Translations under genes and position numbers: made by a program
In this document: positions 21,589 through 34,700 of the stretch, in pieces
Numbering within the stretch: position 1 is the first letter of the stretch
How the letters are laid out: every line of letters starts with the position of its first letter
NCBI RefSeq assembly: GCF_008831285.2
Contig: NC_045147.1
Span: 14,548,854 to 14,612,853, forward strand
Reading direction: 5' to 3'
Source: Nymphaea colorata
Taxonomy: Eukaryota; Streptophyta; Magnoliopsida; Nymphaeales; Nymphaeaceae
DNA: 64,000 nt
The notes under the pieces: generated by a model
The model's input: only the letters and a program-made list of their open reading frames with translations
Database searches by the model: none
What the model was told of the DNA's origin: nothing

Positions 21589-23416
21589 AGACTATTGCCC
21601 TTGTACTGTTTTTTCCGAGACATCTGTACAAAACCACCAGCCTTTTCTTCCCTTTTTGCTTTTGGAATACAATATGCAGCCGTTTTTGAACAAGATGAGG
21701 GAGTATAGGATGAAGTGCATGAACCTTCAGTTGTTGAATGGACTCTTTGGTATGTTGATAGGGTTTTGGTTTGTGGGTCTTTCCTCTTTTGCTGTTTTTC
21801 CTTGTTAATTAATAAGAAGACTGTATAGCATGTAATGTTCCAATAAGAAGAAATGGAGTTACCGTGGTTATATTGTACACGGTTATTTTGTTCCGCAATT
21901 TCTATGGAGGAATAGGTATGAAGATGACATGCATGTAGCAGTACAGTGGTTGGTTTAATTGTGGTGGGGAGTGGTTTCTTCACTTTCTTGGCCCTGACAT
22001 GGAAGAAGATGTGCATTGATTGAAAGGAGACTTAGCAAGGGGGCAAGAATATGGTACTTTCTGCATACTTTTAAGAAAACGGATACTTCCAAGATACCTT
22101 GACCTAAGAGTTGCGCTTGTGGAAGACAAACTCTTTAGAGAATCCCGCTCTTTCCAATTGTTGAAAGAGAATTAGTCCCTTTCCTATGAAAAGATATTTT
22201 AGTTCACCTCAGAAATATGCGAAGAACTTTTGGGGCTGTTTGGGAATAGTTACAGTAACACTCTATGCATCTGCCCCTAAAACTGGAACACGTTTATGCA
22301 ACACTTTTTACTAAAGTGTCTGATGAATATAACTAATTTTTAGATTAGATGCATGATAAACGGATCCTTTAATTAACGCAGTTAAAATTGTAAATTTCAT
22401 GTGATAAGCAGCTTGGGCAGCCCTTGCTCTGCCACAAGATTGAAAAAAATATCATGGAGACCTTAATCATATAACGAAACTAGCTTTATATCTCCTATTT
22501 GATAGAAGAGAAAGTTCGGCCTTGACCTTTTCTCTTAAATTTGTCAGAGCAAAAAGATGTCATTAAGAAAGTTTTCAGTTTTCTTTTCCTAACTCCTGAC
22601 GTTGGACGTTTTCTCCAACCACTGATTCTAAATCATGAGGTACCTCATTTCGTACCACCTGCAAGTTGCAAATGATGCAAAATGTCTGCGAAGAACTACT
22701 CCCGATTGCTGGTACATCATCAGAGCTATCTGCTACTCTTAATCTGATCTCAGTAATGAGTTTCACGTTTCATAATTTTTTATAAAAGCCTCTCTGGAGT
22801 TAATAAAACTATGATTGTGATCTTATCGTTGCACATTAGCTCATCTTAAACTCGATTAAATTCAATAAAATGAAAACAATGTCTTCGCCTTTGTTTGAAA
22901 GGTAAGCTGGGTCGGCATGTTTGATTGCTTGGATTGTGCTCTTTGAGCGTGCTGTCATTTGCATGCATACTTTTCAGCCGAAAAGTTGATTTTTTTTGTC
23001 TGGCTGACTTTCTTTCCACAATTTCAAGGCTAAAACAGTATTCGATACTAGAGAAAGTAAAGAGATTCAATGATGTTAACAGAAGAACCTCAAATCAAAT
23101 CATAATACTTGCAGTTAAATGATTTTGCAAGTCCGATTTGTTTCTTGCAGGGTTCGATCACAAAGTGTTGGAATTTATATGATAATCTCTCTCGATTATC
23201 ACCTTGTTTAGTTTGATCATCCTTGATAATGATCAATTTCATAAATCTCCCTCCTTTTTTCTTATAAAACGAAAACTATTTAACAAATTATATCGTCGTG
23301 TAATCGTTCTCCCACTGGGCCGGGGAATGTTGCTAGCTCAGCCCATCCTGGGCGGACCCAGATTCAACAGAGTTTACTACATTTTTATTAGGTGAGTTGA
23401 TTGATTATGTACAAGC

Positions 23417-23582
23417 CAGCGGTGGAGCCAAACATTTTTGGTTGACGGGCACCGAATGTTCAAATTTCAAACTTTAAAGGGCACTTATATATATATATAT
23501 ATAATAAAAAATTAATGAAGTTTATATAGGTAAATAAAGTAATTTTTGCGGGCTCTTGTTGCTCAATGTAGCTCTGTCTCTG
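23417..23582. mobile_element. hAT-type MITE with CAGNGRYRGAGC ends
   Basis: The left end CAGCGGTGGAGCCA pairs with a right end whose reverse complement is CAGAGACAGAGCTA. The flanks GTACAAGC (23409-23416) and TTACAAGC (23583-23590) share seven of eight bases, consistent with an 8-bp hAT target-site duplication. The 166-bp element includes a short TA run and no coding sequence. Confidence 0.75.
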
Positions 23583-24144
23583 TTACAAGCAAAGCAACTT
23601 ATGTGCAATCAAATATGCCCTAAATGTTTTTCAATTGAGAGATAAAATTACTTTAGATGGAAAGAGAGGACTGTCAATTATTGCCACTATGTATCGTCAA
23701 CTTTTTCCCATTGTTGTCGCCAAGGATGGTGGGTGGGGCTCTCACGTGGTGTATGTCCCTAAATAAGTAGGTCCATTATGAGGTCTGGCCCTCAAAAGAA
23801 GCTCAACTATTTATAAACTATTATGGTCATGATCAAGCGCAGAACCTTTTTTTTTTTCCTTAGGAAGGCCACTATATTTTTCAGGATTTTAAGAAGAGAT
23901 AAATTAAAATTTTTGAAAAATCTTAACCAGTAAAAAGTTTGTTCTTCAAAAACTCAGTATATATATATATATATAAAGGAACTGAAATCTCAGTCCATTA
24001 GGAGCGCCGTCCAATTATGGCTGATCCATTACATCAGGCGGTGTAGTGTGAGGGCCAGTTATTTCTCTGTTCAAATTTGGATGAAGAAATCTATGAATCC
24101 TATATACATGTGGAAGAGTGTGTGTGGGTGGAACATTGTACATG

Positions 24145-24324
24145 GTAGCCGGGCGACAGGCAGAAAAAAACGATGAATTAAACTGGCTGAACCAAAGACT
24201 GAAAACGTTTTTTGTAAAAGCCAATATATTGTAGCCAGGCGACAAGCAGAAAACGAATATGAACTCAATAGATGAATTAAACTGAGCTGAACCAGAGACT
24301 GAAAACTTTCTTAGCAAAAGCCAA
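24145..24324. repeat. Tandem duplication of an approximately 90-bp unit
   Basis: Two consecutive units (about 24145-24223 and 24231-24324) share GTAGCC(G/A)GGCGACA(G/A)GCAGAAAA, GATGAATTAAACTG, GCTGAACCA(A/G)AGACTG and TTGTAAAAGCCAA-like ends. The second has a short internal insertion. No protein or RNA family is recognised. Confidence 0.75.
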
Positions 24325-25959
24325 CCAGTGGTGTATTTAATCCATGGAACTTCAAACGCTGGCTGTGGCTCGATGTCTGGAAAAGCGAAGCAGCCTGAGC
24401 CTGCTGAACCTCAGGAATCAGGATCCTTAAGATCGGCAGTTGTCATTAATCGACCAGTCCACAGATGATCCGAAAAAAGAAAAAAGTAAAAAGAGAAGGA
24501 CAGGCAAGTAAAGATATTTATTATCTGCCCTTAATTTTCCAAGACACGGTATGGCTACGCCGACGCGGCGAAGAACGCGCTGGTGAACTGGAATCGTCTG
24601 GCATGAACGAGCAGTACCTTCCTCAGATCTTTCTGCTTCCCTTTTCAGTAGAAAATTAAAGCATTGTACACAGGATTGGTAATTTCACGTCAATCTCTTC
24701 TTCTTCTGTGTTTTCTTTTTTTGTTATCTTGGTTCATGGCTATCACTTATAGACGCGCACACACACACTCTCTGTGTATATGTGGACCATGGAATGGAAA
24801 GGTGAACAAACTGCATGTGCCCAGGGTCGGGCGTTTTGGAATGACAGAAAACAAGTGTCCCATTCAACAGAAGGGTCTTCTAGGGAAAGGCTGGAGCTTA
24901 GGGTAGGTCAAGGCCTCAAGGGTAGTGGACTTGTAGTTTTAACTGATAAAAACTCCAGCCTTCTCTTCCCTGTAAAAGAAGAAAAGTTCCTACCTCAGAG
25001 ATGCATCGAATTTTAAACTCATGACGTCCTGTTCAGTTGGGGATATTTACCAGTCGAATCTCCCACATGATTGAAGCTGGGTAGATGATGGCACCTGCAA
25101 TTTGGAAAGTTGGATCGAAACTTGGTGGCATCTACAAGACGTGCCTACCACATGAGCAAAGGTGGTAGGAAAGGGCAACTAAATTCTATGATTTGTTACT
25201 GTGGGGAAGGGGGGACCTGATCCAGCGCCAGCGGGCATCTCACAAAAGTTTGCTGGCTTCTTCCGTGAGTGCATATTGGCTCGCTACCCACGAGGGAAAA
25301 AAACAAACTGCTATTTTGGACATCAAAGTTCAAGTCCAAGTTTTTTTTTTTTTGAATTCATTTCTGAGAAGAAAAAAGGACTTGCGAAGCCCTTCCAAAG
25401 GTGCACCAAGAATCTTGCAGAAAGAGCATTGTCGAGTGTGCAAGAAGTTGCAGTGTTGCTACCAATGTTTGTGGCTTGCCCGTATCTCACGAAGAGATCT
25501 CTTGCCCCGTGATCGCAATGACATTCATGCATCTCAAATTAACAAAAACGTAATTGGGGTAAGCGATTTAGGTGGTGCTGTGCTCAGAATAACTGCTAGT
25601 GGGCATAGTCCAGTTTGAGTTGTCTGAAGGTTCCAAAGTAGGGTCAGTTGCTCTTTCAATCTCTGTTTTCATTTTACAACCTTTTCAGGCCTCCAGAATT
25701 GATCTTAATCATCCAGCAACAATTAGTTTTTCAATTTTTCTCTGAACATTAGTACACTCCAATGCACATCTATCTGGATTTTTCATATCATTCACATCTA
25801 GATACTACGATGATTCAGCCTCAAAAATCATGTGCATCAAGATATGGGGAAACTGACAAACAACAATCTTTCATTTTATCTACATAAATCAATCTCTCTC
25901 TCTTTCTCTCTCTCTGCCTCATTTTGTTGCAGAGCTTGAACCATTTCAAATTCCGGAGC

Positions 25960-28900
25960 CTACTTGTAAACACTAACAAAATGAACATCATAGAGAAGAG
26001 TCGCATTGGCAGGTATATTGCAATCACCTGTAACACCATATTTGAAACTGAGGATCAATCTCCCAAGCCACCTTAGGCGGAAGACTAAGTCTTAACTCTT
26101 AACACTCTTCACAGTAAAAGAGAAGCATTTAATTTCAAGCACTAATGAACAAGTTGAAAATGAAACCAAACGATAATGTTCGTTAGATGTAATTTTTTCG
26201 GCTGTTCCAGACAGTGAAAACAGCAGGGTGGAAACTACCGTGCAAACTTATCGCAGTTTATTGATTAGCAGGGTAATTCGTGCACCTGTCAATAGTGGCC
26301 AGTCGTACATATAAAGGAGCATGGAAAATGAAGCATCATAAGCAGGTAACTCATGTTTTGCATAAACATTATCCTGTTGATCACTAAAACATGGAAAGGA
26401 CTTGCAAGATGATCATTTAATTGTGTTAATGCTAGCTTGAAGACTGTGCACATGTAAGGAGAAAAGCTTCAATATGTTCTGACAAGAGAAGGTGCTACCT
26501 CACGAGGCATCAAAATTAGACCATGTGGATGACAAGTTTGACAGGTTGCGACCAGAAAACCCCTAGAAATGAAAGTATTTTTCAACACTTCTCCTGCTTT
26601 TGGAAGAGGATTGATGCATTCACTTCAGAATGCATTACAGAAAACTCAAGGTTTTTGCAGAATGGAGACCTAGTCACTTTATGGGCTCATAGGGAAGATA
26701 GCAGATCATACATTTTAAATGAATTTGATTCTTGGAGAATATGGCCTAGAGAACATGTTTATGATAGTGGAAATGGAGTGCAGCCATCCCAGCTCCGAAA
26801 AATAGGAAGCTAGCTAGAAGAGGCTCTGTGTGTGTGTGTGTCTGTGGGTATTAAAGCTGGAAATAACGAGGAACTGGCAGATTATCCAAACCAAGGACAA
26901 GAAGATTGAAGGATCACTTCTTACAGATGAAGATCGACAAGAACTCCAGGCATGGAAATACTGCCTGGATAAGCAAGTTAGAATGAACTGGACAATGCAA
27001 AGGAGAACCAGCTTAATACTGTTACTTCCTAAATGATGAATTACTTTAGGCAACAGAGTACACTCATAATTGAATGTGCAAAGCTGCAAACTTTGTAATT
27101 AGCTGATGCTACCAGAAAATCCTGTAGAATTAGATAAAAGACTTAACTGTTCATAGACATGATAAATGCTAAACTGGAAGTCAAGGAGGAGGGTATAATT
27201 GAGCAATAAGCAAAATTGAGGTATTGTCTTTTACCAAAACTTTTCAGATTGAAGTCCTTGATTAGAGTGCTGTGATCAATATTGCTGGACATTGAGTCCC
27301 CATATAAAAGACTTCACGTCTCTAGCAGGCATTTACAGAAAATGGTTCACATTCTCCTACCGGAGTATTATCTACATCAGTTCTTTTAAACCTAATTTAC
27401 CAAGAGGAGATAGGAATATGCTTGCAAAGAAAGATAGATGCTACAATGTGAAACATATAGGAATTACGGATTACCAACATGTTTAAAAGCTGGAATAAAC
27501 TTATGGATGGCCCTTTATGCTTAGGGAACTTAGATACTTTTACCACCAGATAAATCGAACTACAGGGCCAAGCTAGAAAAGATTGAAAAATGAAGCAGCA
27601 GGGTAAGGACATCTGTGACTTCACCTGAAAAGCATCCCGCAGGTTCAGGCCCATATGCTAACTGTGGAGGAATAAAAAGTTTACGTTTCCCACCTATTAA
27701 AAATCAGGAAATGATTATTCTGTGGAAATTGGGATGGTAGAATTATGAAAGAAATAAGCATAAAATGCCCATAAGGATCTTAGAAAAGAATACTGTTCTG
27801 GAAAACATACCAACGTGCATTGGCGGTACACCAGCACCACCTAAAATCCCCTGATCTAATCCAGGAATAACCTGCATGCAGATGAAGTCAGAAGGATGAA
27901 GAAAGAAGCATATAACCCCTGAAAATTCAGGTTCCTTGCTGAGGGAGTCAAGCTATGGTCACAAGAAAAGATGTGAAAGCGATTGAAATACAAACTAAGA
28001 AAAAGAATATGATGTTGCAACTTTAAGAAACTGAAATGTTATGTAGCTATCAGCATCATACACAGGTGATCAGAATTATGTCAGATAGAGATTCACATGA
28101 TAAATTTTTAGGTAACATGTTTCTGGACACATTTTTTAATGGATCCCATGAAGAATATAATGCTAGTACAAAAGGAGTATGCATGTTACGAACTTTTGAT
28201 GTGAACAAAGATCTTTATGTACCATTGCATCATATCTCTCCTGTATGGCCCTTGGCCGTTCTGTTTTCTTAGTTACCTATTTATTAGTACATTGTAGCAT
28301 TGTAGAATTATTGCACCTTTCATAAGACTTACACACTTCTATTCTGTATTCTGTGTCATACCTTCCTTACTCTCTTGCTTCCAATCCCTCTTCTACCATT
28401 CGTAATGCTGTACATCTTTCTAAATGCTTTTCTAAGATTTCAAGTCAGAAAACCATGCTGCTTATGTCATAACAATATGAACAAAAGTACAGGATAGGTA
28501 TATTTGGCAAGAGATGGTTTTGTAAGACTATGATAAGGATTGAGAAGGTATATTTTTACTAAATAATATATGTTTGTCTACATTCAAGATTCCTAAAGCA
28601 GTTAAGCATGGATATCAATTATCATCTTAAATACATTGTGCCAACCATGTCTAACATAGGCTTGATTATGCTCATGAAGAGCTGCCATGTGCTGGTGTTA
28701 TCTTACGTTGATGAGCTACACACTGTTAGTGATATACTGCTTAGGCAAACCATGTTAGCTACCAAATATTTGCTTTTGTTGACAACTCACTCACTAGCAG
28801 AGCTCAAATTTGAAGAATAACAGACAGGTGCAAACATAATTGCTTATCAGTCTTAGTTCCTTAGATTTCCTGCACTTGCTCATGAGCTAATAAAATCAAA

Positions 28901-30433
28901 CGTCATACTTCAAAGTGATTTTTAGCTAATGCTCTTTTTACTTGCAGAACTTCACCGTATACGACAATTTTATCCATTCATTTAAAGCTGCACATGATCT
29001 TGAAACATGAAACATGATTGTGCGTAAGTTTAGCAAGTGCATCATATCTAAGCAACTTGAAACTATAGTTGTGCAAAACAGTTTCTATGGTTCCAGAACT
29101 AAGTTTAGCATGCACCTAACCTCTTTTACAAGCATTAGCTATACAAAATATGGGAATCTTTGGCTGTATTTGAATAATGTAGCATTTGAGCCATACTTCA
29201 ATGAGAAACAATTACTGTACATAATTGAACATGAAATATGACGGCCAAGTTATCCATGCCTACAAGATTGCAGATAGAAATGCAACAACATGATTGATGA
29301 CATAACGAAGCAACTTATGCATTCACACTAGAAAGAAAGGAGCACCTTTCCAACTCCTATGCGCATAGTGAGTGGCCTTGCACGTTTGTAGCTGCTGTCA
29401 AAGACTGTGCCATCTTCAAATCTTGCAGTGTAGTGAATCTACAGCGGAACTGATTTAGCTTCAAAATTTCCACGGTGAGATGACTAAATTAAAGGCAAGA
29501 ATGCATGTGTGGACCATACTATTGCTGCTCAAATCATTTGACCGGAGCTTCAAAAACAGCAAATGCTGTTTCTTAATGTTTAAGAACATCTGTCGTGTAG
29601 GAACAGTTGGATATATGATAAAACATTGAATAATGGTCGTTCTGTGTCATTGACTTTAAACACTTAGCTTGAGTTAGTGGCCATTTAGCTACTATAGCGA
29701 AACAAGCATGACCAACCACATTTAGACGTTGGAACACTTCTCATTCGTAATTCACTCTTCATGAAATACCAACCAGTCACTAGAGCTCCTTTCCAAATAG
29801 GAATTCTAAATCATCATAATCATCGTAGTCAAAATTCTTGACATTCTTCAGCGTGAATCCACCTTTTCCGTTCTCCTATTGGACTAATCTCCATGATAGT
29901 GAATCATGGTTACACAGTACAAACCCAAGAAAATCAACTCATCATCCATTCAATTGATGCTTCTAATGACTTTCAAGCAAAGAGAACGAAACATTCACTA
30001 CCAAATCATGAAAAGAAAAAGAGGAGAAAAAGAGAAACTAGAAGACAGACAAAAGCTCACTAACGGAGACACTCACATTAATGAGCTCGCCTTGAGGCGC
30101 TTCGACGCCTGTGCCGACGGAAATGTCGCAGTAGCCAAGCCCTGATCGGACGAAATTCAAGTCGCAGAGAGGCTCGCCGACTGTCGCGTAGTATTCAATT
30201 CTAGTGGCTCCGGCGCCATCTACCGCCAGCAAAGGCGCGAGTAGACCGATACCCATCTCGAGGAACAGCCCCCTTCTGCTTGAGGAGAGAGACTGTTTAG
30301 AGACTCTTGGCAATTGGGTAGGCATCGAACTGGAAAATATCGCTCTGCAATGGGAGCAGGTGGTATTGTGTTTGGCGAGGTGGCGAGAGCGTGTTCTAGC
30401 GGATACAGGGAAGATGGCTGAGGTTGTTGCCAT
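25960..30433 (-). CDS. Thylakoid-lumen FKBP-type peptidyl-prolyl isomerase (FKBP16-4-like)
   Basis: FKBPs catalyse proline cis-trans isomerisation. Five exons on the minus strand (30077-30433, 29346-29438, 27811-27871, 27625-27693, 25960-26027) total 648 nt, 215 aa. Residues 1-50 are Ser/Arg-rich like a chloroplast transit peptide. A twin-arginine motif SRRGLF (Arg53-Arg54), a hydrophobic stretch and AGA near 74-76 then look like a Tat signal for the thylakoid lumen. The FKBP fold follows: IHYTARFEDGTVFDSSYKR, RIGVGKVIPGLDQGILGG, KRKLFIPPQLAYGPEPAGC, then NIPANATLLYDVHFV. Cysteines at 90 and 102, and the pair in GCFSGDC, are spaced like the two disulfides of FKBP13, suggesting thiol control. 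The last exon is recognised by GDCNIPANATLLYDV and ends at TAG. From memory the closest Arabidopsis match is At3g10060. Confidence 0.9.
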
Positions 30434-31766
30434 CCTTTTAGAGTGTGACTAGTGCTGTTACAGAGGGTTGGATGGGATTAGTACCATAAGAGGAGAAGGT
30501 GGCCGCAGGGAGAGTGAGAGGCGAGAGAGAGGGAGAGGATTGCGTTAGCTGGATAAACGAGCTACGGCTATCATAGGGAACGGCCAAAATCAAAACGATG
30601 ACACTGTGGGGCCAACTGCAGTCCGCAGAAAAAAAGCGTTTATGAAGAATTCTTATGAAAAAGGCATACATCCTTTCGGTAAAAGTACAAAATTTCATTT
30701 AAGAGCACCAACGTAAGCAAGATACGCACCCTGTTCTCTGAAAACGGACAGGTTGCCTGCTAGACTATTACTGTTACTTCTCGAGCGAATATGCTGGCTC
30801 AGACCCTCTTAGCCCACAATGATCAGACGCAATGGGTGCTTGAAAAACACACAACCTTTCAGGACTACAGACAAAATACAATTTCCATGTGACATTAGCA
30901 GGATCCCAATGCGGCGGAGGATCCCTCCAATTGCCTCAATGTTCACTCCTGCCACAAACGGCAGGAAGATAGGCGGCTTCGGACTCGATTGCCTTGCAAA
31001 ACTCCGGCGATTTGGTTTATGAGCCTTTTTTCTGTGTTCTTCTAGTTTAATAAATGATACATTCCCTTGATCTGTATCATAGGTATCGGAATACATTTCT
31101 TGTTCCCTGTACATGTCCAAAATGATGGCCGCTCTGGTAAATAGAACGTGCAGTACTACCGTGACCAGACATTCCAGATGTTGATTATGTTTTGCACATG
31201 CAACACAGTGCCACTACCCAAACAACTGTCATTTGTGTGAATGCATGAAAGTCCTGTTTTGTGCATAACCAACCGATTGAAAGTGTATTAGAAGCATTTT
31301 GGGTGTTAGAGAGAGAGAGCTTGCCTGGAATTCTTTATATGGTTAACTTTGGGTGAGCAGTTGGTTATCAACATATCGCACGCCTGCCTTTTGACTAGCT
31401 ATGCTACACCTCTTAAAGCTTGTATGGTAAATATTTTCGTTCTTGAAGCTTGTATGGTAAATATTTTCGTTCTTGAGGTTTAGTATAAGAACCTTTATGA
31501 ATAAAAAAATTAATACAAGCAAAAAATAACTTGTACTTAGAACACCCATTTACACTTTTGGATAATAAGACATAATTCCACTCATGACAGCTTCTTTGAG
31601 AAAAAATAACATTCAATTTCTATGATAGTTTTGTTTGTATATCTTCTTCCATGACAAGGAGAAACAACCACTATGGATTGGATATCCCAGTGAAGATGGA
31701 AACCCGCCGGCGTCAATCATAAAGAATACAATTGCTTGTAAGTACCAAATGAGCGTAAAGGGAATC
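30434..31766. other. FKBP promoter and intergenic region to ascorbate oxidase
   Basis: The part next to 30433 is the FKBP leader and promoter (minus strand), with purine-rich GAGAGGCGAGAGAGAGG-type sequence near 30510-30540. The rest lies beyond the 3' end of ascorbate oxidase. Apart from a 30-bp tandem duplication at 31411 I see no gene or element. Confidence 0.55.
31411..31470. repeat. 30-bp tandem duplication
   Basis: Two 30-nt units (31411-31440 and 31441-31470) of TCTT(A/G)AAGCTTGTATGG... differ at one base and are followed by the first bases of a third. It lies about 300 bp beyond the ascorbate oxidase stop codon and may fall in its 3' UTR or terminator. Confidence 0.9.
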
Positions 31767-34700
31767 TCATGGACTTCGATGCCCCTTGGTTTGGCCACAG
31801 CCCATGATAGAGCTGGGCAGCCTTCCCACCTTCTCCACGCCTTCTTCAAAAACCACACCCATTCCCATATACAAATGTGGCTCAATATGACAATGGAAGA
31901 ACCATACCCCTGGATTATCTGCTCTGAACCTAATAGCCGTCCATCCATAAGGAAACAGAGGGACAGTGTTCTTCATAATTGGGTTCACCAAATTTAGCTT
32001 TGATGAATCCTTAACCGGATTGTAGACCCCATGTCCAAAACCCAGGACCCAAAAATCATGTCCATGCAGGTGCCATGGGTGTGTCTCGCTGTTGTTTGCA
32101 GTCAATGAGTTTGCATTCTGTAAGATCACATCCACCACTGATCCGAACTCCAGCCGGTAAATCGAATCACTCAATGAGGCATTTGGGTTCGGTGGTGGCC
32201 GGAAAATGTCGTAGTCAGCCGGAGAGTAAGAGTCCGGTGCCGGTGTAGGATTGAAGGCATGCTTCACATACTTCTCCTTAAGTGCTATAAGATACGGAGT
32301 GTGAGGCAGGACAAAGGAGAAGTTGTTCACTCCCCACTTGGTGTGTCCATTGACACGGTTCTGAGTGTTCAGCATGGTGATCACCCTGACGGAACGCTGA
32401 GGTGGCGGCACGACGTAGCCCGGATGGGCCTTGATGGCACGGCTCTGGTTGACTCGTGGCGCGGTGTCATTCCAGAGTGGACCAGCTGGTGCCATGTTTG
32501 GTGGTGATCTCTTCGGATGGTTTGGGTAGTAATTCAGGATGGCTGCTCCGGTGGGGGTCGCCGGCTTTCGTCCGACCACATTGGTCCCCATCCAGTAGTT
32601 CCTTGTGGGGTCTTGGTCTGCTTTGATCAGGACAGAGTAGGTCTCACCAGAGTAGATGAAGAGCCTCTGCACAACAAAGGGATCTACATAGTGCCCATCT
32701 GCTTCCACAATAGTCATGTTGTGGCCCTGCAAGAGCAATTCAAAATAGCAGCACTATTAAGCATCTTGTCTCATAGATTGGGTGCACCAAATTCTTTTGA
32801 ATCAAAGATCCTATGTCACATGGGTACCTGTGATAGGGTCAAGTACCAATATAGGTACGCGGGTGCGATGACATGGGTAAGTAGGCATGGCTGCACTTTA
32901 AAACTTAAAATTTATCTTTTAAAATTTAATTTCGATTTTTCCCTTCTTTTTATTTCTTTTCCATCTAGATTCCATATTTTCTCCAACCCCTTTCCTTCAA
33001 TTCTGAGAACATTTGTGGATTATTATGTATATAATGTGTATATTTATACATATGCTCTATTGCACCCTTATACCATAATTTTCAAAATTGGTGTTCTCGT
33101 ATCCATACTGTTGTACCTGTGCCACACCAGTACCCACACCCATGTAACATAGCAAAGATCTAAAAAAGCCGCTAAGACTGGTAATGTCCAAGAAACTCTC
33201 TTTTCAGTTTGATTAAGCTGGTCAAAAATTTTCCTATGTTAAGCTTGCTTAGGATTAATCAATCCGGCTATGAACTCATTTACATACATAAACAAGCCTA
33301 ATATGAATATGGGCAGTTTACCAATGGTCAATTTATTCAGATTGAGGCCCAGATTATACCATGTTGTGAATTAACAATTAAGTCAAAATGTATGTAAAAT
33401 TCACATTTTAAGCAAGTTGGACTTTGATTTGGTTTTAGGGTAACTCATCTGACTATGACTCAACCTTAGTCTGGTTATGAGGCTCCTAGGGTTCAATTAG
33501 AACAAGGTGAGCAGAATTTTACCTCAATCTCGAAACTAAGAGCAGATAATGATGTCACGCTCGCGATCCGAAGACGGTAAGTTTTTCCGGGGACAACGAT
33601 TGTGACGTGAGGAGAGCATTGAGGATTAGTTGTGTTGCAGATGCTACCAGTTCCGGCTGCATTCTTGAGAGAGGCCACCAAGGAGCAGTTGTACCTTCCC
33701 CTTCCCTGGATCAAAAGCGACTGCACCAACAATTTTACTTCTTATTCAGTTGATCACATTAGAGAAACAATTTTACGTTTATAAAGTTATGGTAGCTAGC
33801 ATAACATTTCATAGACAAAGCCATAAAGTTATAGGAGTCGGTGGTGGCCGGAAAATGTCGTGGTCAGCCAAAACGAACAAAGGGCATGAAATATATAAGA
33901 AAGAGAGAAAAAAAGAGAAAGACCTGTGGCTCGCCAACCCATACGAAGGGGATGGAGGACAAGCCGGCCGCTTGCTGGTACGCGCTCTTATGGTACCAAT
34001 CGCTGAGCACGATGCTGTGATCGGCGTCGTAGGAGAAGGGCTCGCTCGTCCCCTTGGGAACAGCCACTTGTATCAAACCGTATAGCCCCGCTTCCCTTTG
34101 CATCCCATAGTGCGCATGGTACATATACGTTCCAGGCTGCAAACATGTGTTTAAAATATCGTTAAAAAGCAAGACAAGAACTCAAATTCCTTACCACATA
34201 AAAAAAAAAAAAATGAAATATTGGTGGTTCGTATCGGCCTGTACTGATTGACTTTAAAAAGTAAGAGAAAACTTTGACTTATTTTTAAATTAAATCTCAA
34301 ATTGCTTACTAGATCTGACTATAATATTGTATATGTATTATGTTTGGTAAGAGCAAGTAGGATGTGGCTGGACGGGATTTATAAAACTTACCCTATCGAC
34401 GACAAATTTATAAATGAAGGTGTCCCCAGGGAGGATCGGGCACTGTGTAACTCCTTCAACTCCATCACTCCATGGTGTTCCAATCTGCCATTAAAAAAAA
34501 AAGTGAGTCGTTTGCCAGGAAATTAAATAAATGCGATCTAATGGGATGATTCCCTCCAAATCCAAATAGTAAATTAGAAAAATGAAAAGCAACCCAATTG
34601 CTAAATTGGTTTAAATTTATTATGTAGTTCCATGGTCGGTTCTCATGGGTAAAGATGAAGGTTGACGAACCTGCCGGATTCCATGCCAGTGCACGGCGAC

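Larger units (their letters stand above)
21589..25959. other. HIPP 3' UTR and intergenic region to FKBP
   Basis: About 300 nt after the HIPP stop are probably 3' UTR. The remaining 4 kb has no recognisable gene. It holds a hAT MITE (23417-23582), a duplicated unit near 24145-24324, and a short GGGCTGTTTGGGAATAG-type MITE end near 22238. Open frames at 24465-25618 have no family resemblance. Confidence 0.6.

Noticed and set aside
24465-25618. Several short frames between HIPP and FKBP as genes
   Set aside because: No motifs, no consistent frame across likely splice sites and no promoter-like context.
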